Below, piece by piece: positions 1-8,827 of a DNA stretch of 64,000 nt; position 1 is the first letter of the stretch; the number at the start of each line of letters is the position of its first letter. The notes below the pieces were generated by a model that did not search any database, was not told where the DNA came from, and saw only the letters and a list, made by a program, of their open reading frames with translations. Source of the DNA: Casuarina equisetifolia (taxonomy: Eukaryota > Streptophyta > Magnoliopsida > Fagales > Casuarinaceae); assembly GCA_028551475.1 (NCBI GenBank), contig CM052356.1, positions 2,180,001 to 2,244,000 of the forward strand, given 5' to 3'. The position numbers and the translations under genes were made by a program.

Positions 1-1564
1 ACCAACCTTCTTTGCTTGAGAACCAGGTACAACCACGTGCTACAAACAAATAGAACTACACAGCAAATACTAAAACCTACATTTTGAAACAAATTGAAAA
101 TTATCCTCAAAAAAGAAAAAAAGCAGTAAAATATTATCTACTAAAAGCAAAGAGATATAAGGGCACTTGGGCATGATTCACTTTAATAATATTTAATCAT
201 ATTGCTCAAACACATACTTACCCACTGCCACTCTTGTAACAGAATTTGATTGCTTCTTTGATTGTTGCTTTAGGGTGCAGCCTGATCCGGCTCTCTTCCC
301 ATCGCCTTCGTACCCACCATTACAATGACAAGTGAAACTCCCTACGTTGTTGGAGCAAATTGAATTACCAACGCAGGGGTTTGAATTATCATTGCACTCA
401 TCAATATCTGAAACAAAGTACAGGCAATCACAGGGTTATCTACTCATTTACCATGACAATTTACTTGTGACATACCTTTGCAAATAACACTCACAAAAGG
501 AAATGTAGAGTATCAAGCTACCCGAACTAACAAACTAAAAAGAATTTTAAAAAAAATATTTATTTACATACATATTCAAATTCACCCACTTAGATATAAA
601 ATTTAAACCCAATAAATCTCTGGCCCTATTAACTTACCATTGATTAAAAGGTAATCCGCAGAAAGAATCTATTTTAAATGCTACTATTGAGAGCCTTGTT
701 TGGTGTGTAACACGTACCTTTGCAACCATCGTGTAGATATGGGTTGCCTTCAAAGCCGTCTTGGCATTTGCAACGGTAGCCATACCCGTTTTTAGGGTTG
801 TAACATTCGCTGTTCGGTCCACATATAGGATTTGATCTATTACATCTTTTCTCGCCGATCGCCCAATCAAGAACCATTGGAGCTATTTTGTTGTCTTGTG
901 GACTCCAAAGGTAATCGGAGGAGAAATTGAACCGGTCCCTTTTAACAACAAAAGCAAAGCTGCATGGATTGAAGCTCCATGTTTCGCTGTGATTACGAAA
1001 ACTATAGGCTTTTGGATTGAAGTTTTTCAAACCTCGTGGAATCTCCATCTGGCAACACCCAATCCCAGAGCAAGACCCATTCCGAACATTGGTAATTTTT
1101 TGACATCTGGACATGCAACCCATGGCGAAATTGTCGTTGTCCTGGCGGGCATATAAGTATGCATAAGTGTCACAGCCAACGGCCACGAATATGTTTTGGG
1201 TTTTAGAAATTGTGAAACTGGCGGTTCTGAAAGAAGGACTATAATTATATCGAAGATAACCCGTCTTGTTGTAACATTGACGAGCTGTCTTCATCGAGAC
1301 GTCAAGATGACCTTCTAGCAAAGAGATGTTGGTAACAATCACTTTTCCAGTCAGAAGTTGGCCGGAGGATTGGTTGCAATTGAGCTGAAAATCTTCATTC
1401 AAGTAACAATCTTTGTGTATACCAAATGGAAATGGAACTTCCACGTCTCCACACCGGTCGGGGCAGTTAGGGCGAGCTAACGGAGCTGCTGCTGCGTCGG
1501 CTGCCATTCCAGAAAAGAACACGCCAACCCACGTAACTTGCAGAAGCACCAGATGGAAATCCAT
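1..1564 (-). CDS. Wall-associated receptor kinase-like gene (WAK1), 5' part; 3' end outside window
   Basis: This is the N-terminal part of a WAK, a plasma-membrane receptor kinase that binds pectin-type cell-wall material. Coding exons on the minus strand are 718-1564, 222-407 and 1-76 (cut by the window edge). Exon 1 begins MDFHLVLLQ, a secretion signal, followed by the Cys-rich galacturonan-binding domain (CPDRCGDVEVPFPFGI). Exon 2 encodes a calcium-binding EGF module (DIDEC start). Exon 3 opens with the membrane segment. Junctions are GT-AG and in frame (exon 1 is 847 bp, exon 2 is 186 bp). The ATG at 1564 is preferred because the in-frame codon at 1573 is GTG. No stop or frameshift is visible in the part seen. 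The kinase exon lies beyond position 1, so it cannot be judged intact. It closely resembles the copies at 8828-11475 and 14835-17549. Confidence 0.9.
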
Positions 1565-1641
1565 AGCCCACACTATTTCCTACACGAGGATTCGAGTCTA
1601 CACTATACTTTGTTACCTAGATCTCCTCGAGATGGCAAACG

Positions 1642-1649
1642 TTTTTATA
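1642..1649 (-). promoter_or_regulatory. TATA box of WAK1
   Basis: The minus strand reads TATAAAAA about 80 bases upstream of the WAK1 ATG. The same element is present in the WAK2 promoter (11522-11529). In WAK3 it reads TATTAAAA, and in the orphan promoter near 3290 it is lost. Confidence 0.6.
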
Positions 1650-1669
1650 GGCATGTGCACCGCGTATGA

Positions 1670-1687
1670 CTTGACTTTTGAGTCAAG
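1670..1687. promoter_or_regulatory. Inverted pair of W-box cores upstream of WAK1
   Basis: The sequence CTTGACT-TTTG-AGTCAAG is a perfect inverted repeat with 7-base arms. Each arm holds a TTGAC core, the site bound by WRKY factors in defence genes. It lies about 20 bases upstream of the TATA box. The same paired element is kept at 17642-17659 and 3312-3329. In the pseudogene promoter (11550-11567) the left arm has changed to TTCACT. That WRKY proteins bind here is inferred. Confidence 0.5.
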
Positions 1688-1740
1688 CAGCAAAGTTGGA
1701 CTTGTATGTAAGAAAAGGTATCCTTGAAGTGAGCAATTTG

Positions 1741-2229
1741 AATTTCTAAATTACTGTAATAATTTTGTACATCGGTAGGCTAGGAGAAAAACACGATAAG
1801 GAAAAGAGTAGAGAAGAAAAAGGTACTTATTTATATTTGGATTGCATTGGTCTTTTATGACTCATATCAAAAGAGTATTTTGAATATAATTATTTGTTTT
1901 TATTCTCTTTTGATGTTCAAATATTTATTATGTAGATTGTAATAATTAAGTATTATTACAATTTATATAATAATTTGAATTGAAATTTTCATTTTTTAAA
2001 GTTAGTATTTGATACACATTAAAAGCTGTATGTGAAGGTACAAGTAGTGAGATACAAGATGCTTGTCTTTTTTTAAGACAAGCTCGTCTGTTTATGGCCT
2101 CCAACAGAACCACTTATTTCCTACTATAACTTTCTACGAAATTTACGTTAGAAGTGCAGTGCACGCTATGTTCAACCAGCGCATTGAAGATGCACTTTTA
2201 GTTTCTTTCTTCTTTCTCCTTCTTCCACA
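1741..2229. other. Spacer without a recognised gene
   Basis: AT-rich sequence upstream of the WAK1 promoter. I see no open frame with recognisable similarity and no clear repeat. Confidence 0.5.
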
Positions 2230-2870
2230 TTTGAGCCTCTGAAGTCAACAACTTGCATCATGGTGCGGGGTAGAGTTTCTGATCAGGTGTCCTCTGGGTT
2301 GGCAGCAACTTGTTTTTATTTCAGGAAGGCGGTCTTGACAGTACCAATGGTGTAGCAACAGGTGTGGAACCTCTTCTCGGTTTCATACGATGGAAGCAGA
2401 GTCATGTGTGCAAGGTGTGCAACCACAAGCAAAGCTTATGCTTTCGTGTGTTGAGTTAGGTCTATTACCAGAGATCCCAAACACAAATCAGTGTCAATAT
2501 TTGTCACGTCATCAGGCTTGCACACGGGAGTTTGTTCAGGGGCTGGTGATCTTTCAAAGCAGTGAGTGACAGCATCCAAGAGAGTGGGTGGCAGTCCGTT
2601 GTGCATCCAACGGTCTCCATGCTGCATGATAGGTGGTCGGATGCCCAGAGTATCTGCATGTAACGCTTGCGAGGTCAGACCACCAAACTTCCATTGAGTT
2701 ACATTGTTGTTGGTCTGAGATAGATTCCACGGACTAACATGGTTCGGAGTGGTAGCACCGTTTGTAAGCTTTCTTTGACAAGGCCTATACATTTTCCAAG
2801 ATTTTTTTGTAAAATCTGAGCTTTCTTTAATACCACCGCATTCAAAATAGAAAAATCCTACTTCCATCAC
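2230..2870 (-). pseudogene. Coding-like fragment of unknown family
   Basis: The minus strand has an open frame at 2436-2870 whose composition looks protein-like (for example QWKFGGLTSQALHADTLG). Just downstream, at about 2290-2380, is a short stretch reading YTIGTVKTAFLK followed by stops. A related stretch (YTIGTVKSAFMKYKRSL) occurs on the plus strand near 12330-12400, with further matching bases after it, so both derive from one protein-coding sequence. I do not recognise the family. It could be a gene fragment or transposon remnant; no start, promoter or splice sites support a working gene. Confidence 0.3.
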
Positions 2871-3104
2871 CTATCAAATGCCTCGAAACATAAAAGTTAT
2901 ATTTCCATCACCCATCAAATACATCAAGCCTGAGTTCTAGTTAGTCAATGGCATCTAGAAGCTCTATCACATGAGAGACCAAAGTTTAAGCGTTCCCTTC
3001 CCCAGTAAATTCCCTAAATCCTTCGACCTCATTGTGATTGAAAGAAAAAAAATCCTAAAAGCTGATTTCAACTATTTAACGGGCCATCTTTCTTCAACCA
3101 TTTA

Positions 3105-3240
3105 AGCTTAAGTGCAATTCCATGTGAGATCTTCAATATCTCAGCAATCCGAGCAATTTCAATGCCTTCACAACTTCTCTGTCCATCAACTACTGGCCTT
3201 TTCAATCCAAGTCTTCAACTTCTTTTCCTTGAACGTAACG
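3105..3240 (+). pseudogene. Truncated LRR receptor relic joined to a WAK promoter
   Basis: This stretch matches the first part of the LRR relics near 4030, 12940 and 18350 (shared phrases such as GAGATCTTCAATATCTCA and AATCCAAGTCTTCAACTTC). The similarity stops at about 3238, where sequence matching the 5' flank of the WAK genes starts. It is a recombination junction rather than a gene. Confidence 0.6.
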
Positions 3241-3247
3241 TGCGGTA

Positions 3248-3345
3248 TTTTGTTTCCTAGACTTTCCTCAAGATGGCAAAACGTTTTCATTGGCATGTGC
3301 ACCGCTTATGCCTTGACTTTCGAGTCAAGCAACATAGGTTGGATT
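3248..3345 (-). promoter_or_regulatory. Orphan WAK promoter without a WAK gene
   Basis: This block aligns with the proximal promoters of WAK1 (about 1600-1695), WAK2 (about 11485-11575) and WAK3 (about 17575-17670), including TTTGTTTCCTAGA, GATGGCAAAACG and the inverted W-box pair at 3312-3329. The TATA position reads TTTTCATT, so the box is lost, and on its coding side lies LRR relic rather than a WAK start. It is probably a dead leftover of an extra WAK copy. Confidence 0.65.
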
Positions 3346-3429
3346 GTATTTTTCCACACGGCAGGACTTTCTTCTCTCCCCCCCCCCACCCCTCCTTTTT
3401 TTTTTTTTAATTTTTCCGTATGGCACGAA

Positions 3430-4710
3430 CTTTCTCCCCCATTAGTTTAATGCCATCGCATCCCAAGTAAAAAGTCATGCTTTTTCATCAACTATCAAAT
3501 GCCTCAAGCCCAAGACCTAATAGTTCAGTGACAAAATCCATCCGTTTAATTTAAAAACTCTATATTATAAAATATCTTGTCAAATCTAAATGATTGTATC
3601 TTTCCATAAGGTAGGAATGATTGTATCTTTCCACATGGTAGGACTTTCCCCCCTTTTTTCCTTTTTCATACGGCACGAACTTTCTCCGCATCTCTGTTTA
3701 ATGTCACCACATTCAAAATAGAAAAGGTCCTACTTCCAATCACCTATCAAATGCTTCAAGATAGAAAAGTCATATTTCCATCACCTATCAAATGCCTTGA
3801 GCCCGAGTTACAGTGGGTTAGTGGCATTTAGAAATTCTACCACATGAGAGACCAAAGTTTGAGCGTTTTCCTCCCCAATAAATCCTCTAAATCCCTCAAC
3901 CTCATCGCAATTGGGGAAAAAAAAAATTTTCCCCAAAAGCCACGTGAAGTATATTTACACACTTGTTGACAAAATAAGCTTAGACGCTGATTTCAACTAT
4001 TTAACGGACCATCTTCGTTCAACCATTTAAGCTTCAGTACAACTTCATTTGAGATCTTCAATACCTCAAGAAATACAAGCAATTTCAATGCCTTCATAAC
4101 TTCTCTGGCCATCTTTCATCGACTATTGGCCTTTTCAATCCAAATCTTCAACTTCTTTTCCTTGCACATGACAAGCTAAGTGGAACAACGCCTAGTTTTA
4201 TTTCTAATGCTTCACAATTTACCAAACTAGATTATAACTCCTTTTAGGCTTAATTCCTACAGCCAATTACTCACCTTAGAAAACATGAACTGACTATTGA
4301 ACCTTTTTACGGTTGTAGGGCCTGGCCCATCCGAGGGCCCACTACTTGTATAGCTTGTTTTATGTTACTGTTATTCCTCCATATATATAAACTGAACGAG
4401 GGTATTATTTCAGTAATTTTATCTATGTTTCTTTTCCTTATAGAGTTTGGGCCTAAAACTTAATGACTTCGCACTCTGAATTGTCTCCATACGTGCATAC
4501 TCCTCCGCCCATCTTAAACAAAGAGCCGCATTTTTCTCAAGCATTTGGGCCGGGATTTAACTTTTCTTGGTTTGGTTCTAATTTTTCTTTTTTGGGCCAC
4601 CCGACCTCCTTAGCATACTCTTCAAAACTACTTCGAATTTATTGGGTGAATTTACGCTATTTATCCATCATATTATTTAAACTAATGTCCCTTATTTTAG
4701 TCAGTAATTC
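3430..4710. repeat. Duplicated block, copy 1 (partner 17775-19015)
   Basis: This region can be followed almost line by line in 17775-19015. Both contain the same run of TCCATCACCTATCAAATGCC-type phrases, the LRR relic, and the stretch starting GTTTGGGCCTAAAAC. The partners part company right after AGTCAGTAATTCCCAA, where this copy continues into SPA-derived sequence and the other does not. Confidence 0.75.
4030..4310 (+). pseudogene. LRR receptor-kinase relic
   Basis: In the plus frame the segment near 4140-4240 reads PNLQLLFLAHDKLSGTTPSF and continues with ISNASQFTKLDYNSF, which matches plant leucine-rich repeats (LxxLxLxxNxLSGxxPxxIxNxSxLxxLDL). This repeat form is typical of LRR receptor kinases of the Xa21/EFR type. 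Stops follow at once and no kinase domain is nearby. Related relics lie at 3105, 12940 and 18350. Confidence 0.65.
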
Positions 4711-4724
4711 CCAAATAAAAGTAA

Positions 4725-5714
4725 AAATAAAAATAAAAATATTTGAACTTAGTGCTTTCTTTAATGAGTCTGTTGACATCCATTATCCAGCACTTGAGAT
4801 GTCAAATAAATCAAAGCTGAGTTGTGTTTGTTGGAACAACTATACCAAGAACTATCTAGCTTCAACCGATTATGATGGTGTAGTGAAGGTGCGTATCCTA
4901 TACTTTGCAAATAGGAGAGAATTTCTGAAAAAGAATACTTGTGCCAAAATGTGAATGAGCCAATCTATGTGGAGCATCTTCATCCTTTATCTTGGCAAAG
5001 CTATAGAGTTCTAAAATGTTTCTCAATATTTCTTTGAAGATCATAAGTACATGGAATAACTATCTGGTGTTCTTATGTTATTCATCTCCCCGACAAAGTT
5101 GGTTTTCTGTAACTAGTTCATGCCCATGCTCTTGTTTCGTCTGTCAAGTCCGGTTCCATTTGTTAACTTTAAATAGCAATTCTTTCTTGGTTAGAATGAC
5201 TTATAGGGGTAATACGTTTTTCTATATGGCAAGAAACTGATTTTAGACCTTAAGGTTTCATCAAATTAGATGCACTTCCAATTTTATAATACTTTCTATG
5301 GATAGCCTAAACTATTCTTTATTCTTTATTCTTTATTCTTTGATACATTGTCTCTGCTAATGACGAATGGTTTGGGTCTTTCTACTTGAATAATGTGTAT
5401 ATGTCCAATATGGGTGTTGGTAACTTTCAGACAATCTTGTGCCTTGATTGTACTAACAACTGGATGCATGTTTGCATGGATTCCTCAATATAATACAAAA
5501 CTTATGATTAACTGAACCTTCGTATCACAAGTTTGAACATTGGAGTTGTTATTTGTTTATTTTACGTCTCAACCTGTGGGTAGCCTTGCTTAGGCGTAAA
5601 ATAATCTTTCTGCATCGTCATGATATGTTGTGGTTGCTGGATTTTTAGTTACGGGATTCGAGTACGGGCCAAAAGTTTTCTCAATTCGCAAAGCATGAAA
5701 CAACGGCTTGGTGT
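4725..5714 (+). pseudogene. Fragment copied from the SPA2-like gene (3' end of exon 3, intron, start of exon 4)
   Basis: The segment aligns with 26145-27201 inside the SPA2-like gene. It begins in the WD40-coding part of exon 3 ([20 protein letters not shown]), passes the GT donor (GTGAAG then GTGCGT near 4887), covers the whole intron including phrases such as TTCATGCCCATGCTCTTGTTTCGTC, and enters exon 4 (GGGATTCGAGTACGGGCC). It ends inside exon 4 after GGCTTGGT. Because the intron is retained, it was copied as DNA and not through mRNA. It cannot encode a working protein: no start region, and the acceptor CAG has become TAG in altered context. It sits exactly at the end of the duplicated WAK/LRR block. 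Confidence 0.85.
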
Positions 5715-7306
5715 GGCTTCAATGACATCCTCAATAGCATTGCCAATATCTAAAGCTAGATCGATTGCTGGTGTGGCTTTTCTGGTTTTGGCTATGCTCA
5801 CACCTAAGCTTCTACAGGATTTGTACTTGGATATGCTACTATAGGTACTTAGACTGTCACCTCATATATAGAATTAATAAGAAAACAAGTACTAAGTTTC
5901 AGATCAGTGAATAAACTGAAATAAAAGAAGAGACCTCTCTCGCTTTAGCGCCTAAAGCGCACTATGCTCCGCTTCAACAAATTAAAGTTTTCAGTGGAAC
6001 TGGTGAACCACGTGAGCAGGTTAGATGTGTGGGATAGAGGGCTCATAGTACCTGCTAGCGCGGCTATGCAGTGGAAGGGAAGGAGACTAAATCAGTCTCA
6101 GCACCAATCAAGAATTCCCAAGGAATTCCAATAATTTTAGCTACTCTAATCCTCAATCCTTTTTTCTAGGTTCGTCGACATTGAATCAATGGAATAAACT
6201 TCTAACACTTGTTCCACTTTTTAGAAGACCTCATATGAAATCTCCATATCAATATTAGCATGAAATTGAACTCATTTGATTCAACAGCCATCCATCAAAA
6301 TTACAATTAGAGAAACCCTAGGGTTTAGACTATACAAATGTTTCAAAGATAAACAAGAAGAGAAATTAAAGAAGAAGAGTAAGTTAGGAAAATATTACCT
6401 AAAGAGGAAGGGGTGAAATCACTGCATTTTGAGCTGCTTATCGGGCTTCTGCACCACTAAGCGGTTTGGGGAAAGAGACGGAAGGAGCGACTGGGGGTGG
6501 GTGTTGAACAGGTTTCAGATGCCATAAGGAGATCCGGTTCACCATTACTGTTCAATTAGATCTAACAGATGGCACCGCTGTGAAACAAATGCATTTATCA
6601 GTTGTCGTGGCCTCCTTCACGTAAATTGCTTCTTTTTTAAAAAAATATATCGTAATAATCATGATCATATTTCTCCAAACAGATAGAAATTCACGCTAAA
6701 ACTAAGGCTAATACAAATCAAGGCATGGATCAAATTATAGCACAAATTAGGGAATACTTGTGACACCGAGTACAACTTCATAAATAAAGGAATGGCTACG
6801 AACCCATGTGAAAGACACAAATTAGGAAGGACACAAAATGTGAACCACGGTCCCCATGGTCCCTTGCTACGCTATTCTAATGTGAACTCCTTTTGTCTAC
6901 AGAGGGGAAAGCTACTTAGAATAAAGGAGGGAAGTACTTCTAACGTTGACCTTATACTGTAGGTTCACCTTTTTTTCCTAAAAAAATAATGGCTTTGATA
7001 TCATGTGAAAGATCGAAGTTCTTTTTCTTCAATGTTCCCATCAAGGATAGGAGTTATCCGAGTGTATAAGGCACATTATGAGTGCTCACTTCTTGGATGT
7101 AAGACTCTATTATTCAATAACATAATACCCATGTAGATGAGTCCTTGGCCATGTAGTTTTAGGCACGAGGCACAACTTGCATTCTGAAACTTCACAATTT
7201 GTAGGATTTTGTAATTTACATCAATTATTGTATTTTGTGAAGTATACTTTTCGATAATGATAAAGTTTTTCCAAAACCAATATTTTTTTTTTCACATCTT
7301 GGACTA
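5715..7306. other. Spacer without a recognised gene
   Basis: Beyond the SPA fragment the sequence has no recognisable coding region. A short open frame runs on from the SPA piece to 5844 and matches nothing I know. A GC-richer stretch near 5935-6080 holds an inverted repeat, listed separately. The rest is AT-rich. Confidence 0.5.
5941..5959. repeat. Perfect short inverted repeat
   Basis: CGCTTTAG-CGC-CTAAAGCG has perfect 8-base arms and a 3-base spacer, within GC-richer sequence unlike its surroundings. It could be part of a small mobile-element remnant. I cannot assign a family. Confidence 0.6.
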
Positions 7307-7412
7307 ATCCCTTAGAAGGTATTGTTAAAAGATCATCAATTTCTAAGGAAATAAATGTCATCCCTTAGAAGGTATTGTTAAGAGATTATTAATTCTCAAT
7401 GAAACAAATGTA
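7307..7412. repeat. Two-copy tandem repeat, period 53 bp
   Basis: ATCCCTTAGAAGGTATTGTT starts at 7307 and again at 7360. The following bases (AGATCATCAATT versus AGATTATTAATT, then AAATAAATGT versus AAACAAATGT) also match with a few changes. Confidence 0.75.
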
Positions 7413-7698
7413 ATAATGGCTTGTCAAAACCTTCAATCCAGTATGTGTGATGTATATGTCATTTCAAATTGATCCCTTAATGCGCTAATAAGTCATTTAA
7501 TGGTAGTTCCATCTATCACTTTATTGTGAAGGACTAGATTGGCTAGTTATGCAATTAAGTACCTACATATCCTATTGAGTGAGGCTTGAGAATGGATTTG
7601 AGTCAATAATTGAAAAATATCGTTTTCTCTAGTCTCATTAAATTTGAAATTTAGGACCATTTTTCTTAGTTGAACTAGGAGACCCTAATTCACACTAT

Positions 7699-7734
7699 TG
7701 TCATAGAATTACTTAGTGTCATAGAATTACTTAG
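7699..7734. repeat. Perfect 18-bp direct tandem repeat
   Basis: TGTCATAGAATTACTTAG occurs twice in immediate succession. Confidence 0.85.
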
Positions 7735-7799
7735 CTTAAATATTAAATGTTAAATGTCAAATGGACAAGTATGGTAAAATCCTTGTATAGCTTCTTTTA

Positions 7800-8259
7800 G
7801 TTTCTCGATAAAGAGAAATATAACCAACAGTGGTTCTAATGTCATTTTTCTTAGCTTCCTCACATGTTTCATTGCCAACTGCCTAATCAAGTGGAAGTTT
7901 GTAATCTGGCAAAGACGGGAGATAATCGGAGAAGCTGAACTTGCCTTATTTACAACAAAAGCATAGCCGTAAGAATGGAAGCCCCATATTTTAGAATAAT
8001 TTTGAAAGATCAATGCTCCTAATGAAATATTTTTCAAGCCATCTGGAATCCCTATTTCGCAACACCTAACGCCAGAGCATTCTCATTGACTACATTGCTA
8101 AGGCTATGGCATGAAATGAGCAGCCAATCCTATATTTTTCCCGGTTTTGAAACCCTCTTGAAGTATGCAATAGTATCACAGCCAGAGCAGGACCCATTCG
8201 AGGTGAGGCTTGGCTTGAGCTGCGGCTACCACTGCAAATGCAAGTATTAACCATTTCAT
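7800..8259 (-). pseudogene. Relic of a divergent WAK-like exon 1
   Basis: At 8259 the minus strand starts MKWLILAFAVVAAAQAKP, a good secretion signal unlike the MDFHxVLLQ signal of the three neighbouring WAKs. After a gap and frame changes, 8090-7950 reads CSGVRCCEIGIPDGLKNIS and then FHSYGYAFVVNKA. These match the WAK extracellular segments GIGCCQMEIPRGLKNF and FNPCSFAFVV. Near 7900 another frame reads LD-stop-AVGNETCEEAKKN, equivalent to LDWAIGEKxC with TGG changed to TAG. Missing middle sequence, frameshifts, the stop and absence of EGF and kinase exons show a dead copy. Confidence 0.75.
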
Positions 8260-8480
8260 ACGTCTACTGATCATTACATGATAGCTTTGCATGTTTTGTA
8301 GACACATCGACTGTTCAACATGGCCATCGTATTATTGCGTAGATATTGCCATAACCACCATATTTATATAACAAACTCTATAACATACGAATCAGATTTT
8401 GTGAATGAGAAAGCAACTTATTAAAGAATATAAATGGAATATGTTCAGGTGGACCATCCTTTGAGCCATTTGTATATTAA
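8260..8480. repeat. Duplicated flank, copy 1 (partner about 14250-14465)
   Basis: The 5' flank of the WAK relic matches 14250-14465 closely (shared ATTACATGATAGCTTTGCA, TATAACAAACTCTATAACAT, CAGGTGGACCATCCTTTGAG). In the partner no relic exon remains next to it. The similarity continues to the 3' ends of WAK2 and WAK3, so relic flank plus WAK gene were duplicated as one block. Confidence 0.75.
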
Positions 8481-8827
8481 ATTTTCATAAATTAATACCA
8501 TTTTTTTATGTTAAATTTTACACCGTTCTTTGTTCTTTTTTTTTTTTTTTAATTCTTCAATAGCATAACAGATTCTCTCTACAACGTATCAAATACGTTA
8601 GGGAAAATTCACTTAATTCAAATCTCAAAACATAGACTTACATTTTTGCTTCGTACAACAATTTGATAATTAGTAATGGCATTAATAAATATAATGAAGT
8701 ACATCAACTATGTCAAAAGGGAAATGTGAAATGTCAACTAAGCATGAAAGCAAGATAACACAATGATCTAAATTGAAGCCTAAGAAGCAAGAAATTATAT
8801 AGGTATAACATGGTAGATCGGGATTGA

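Noticed and set aside
4463-4700. Open plus-strand frame running into the SPA fragment as a fusion gene
   Set aside because: The front half is non-coding duplicated spacer, also present at 18784-19005. The continuity is accidental and there are no SPA start features.
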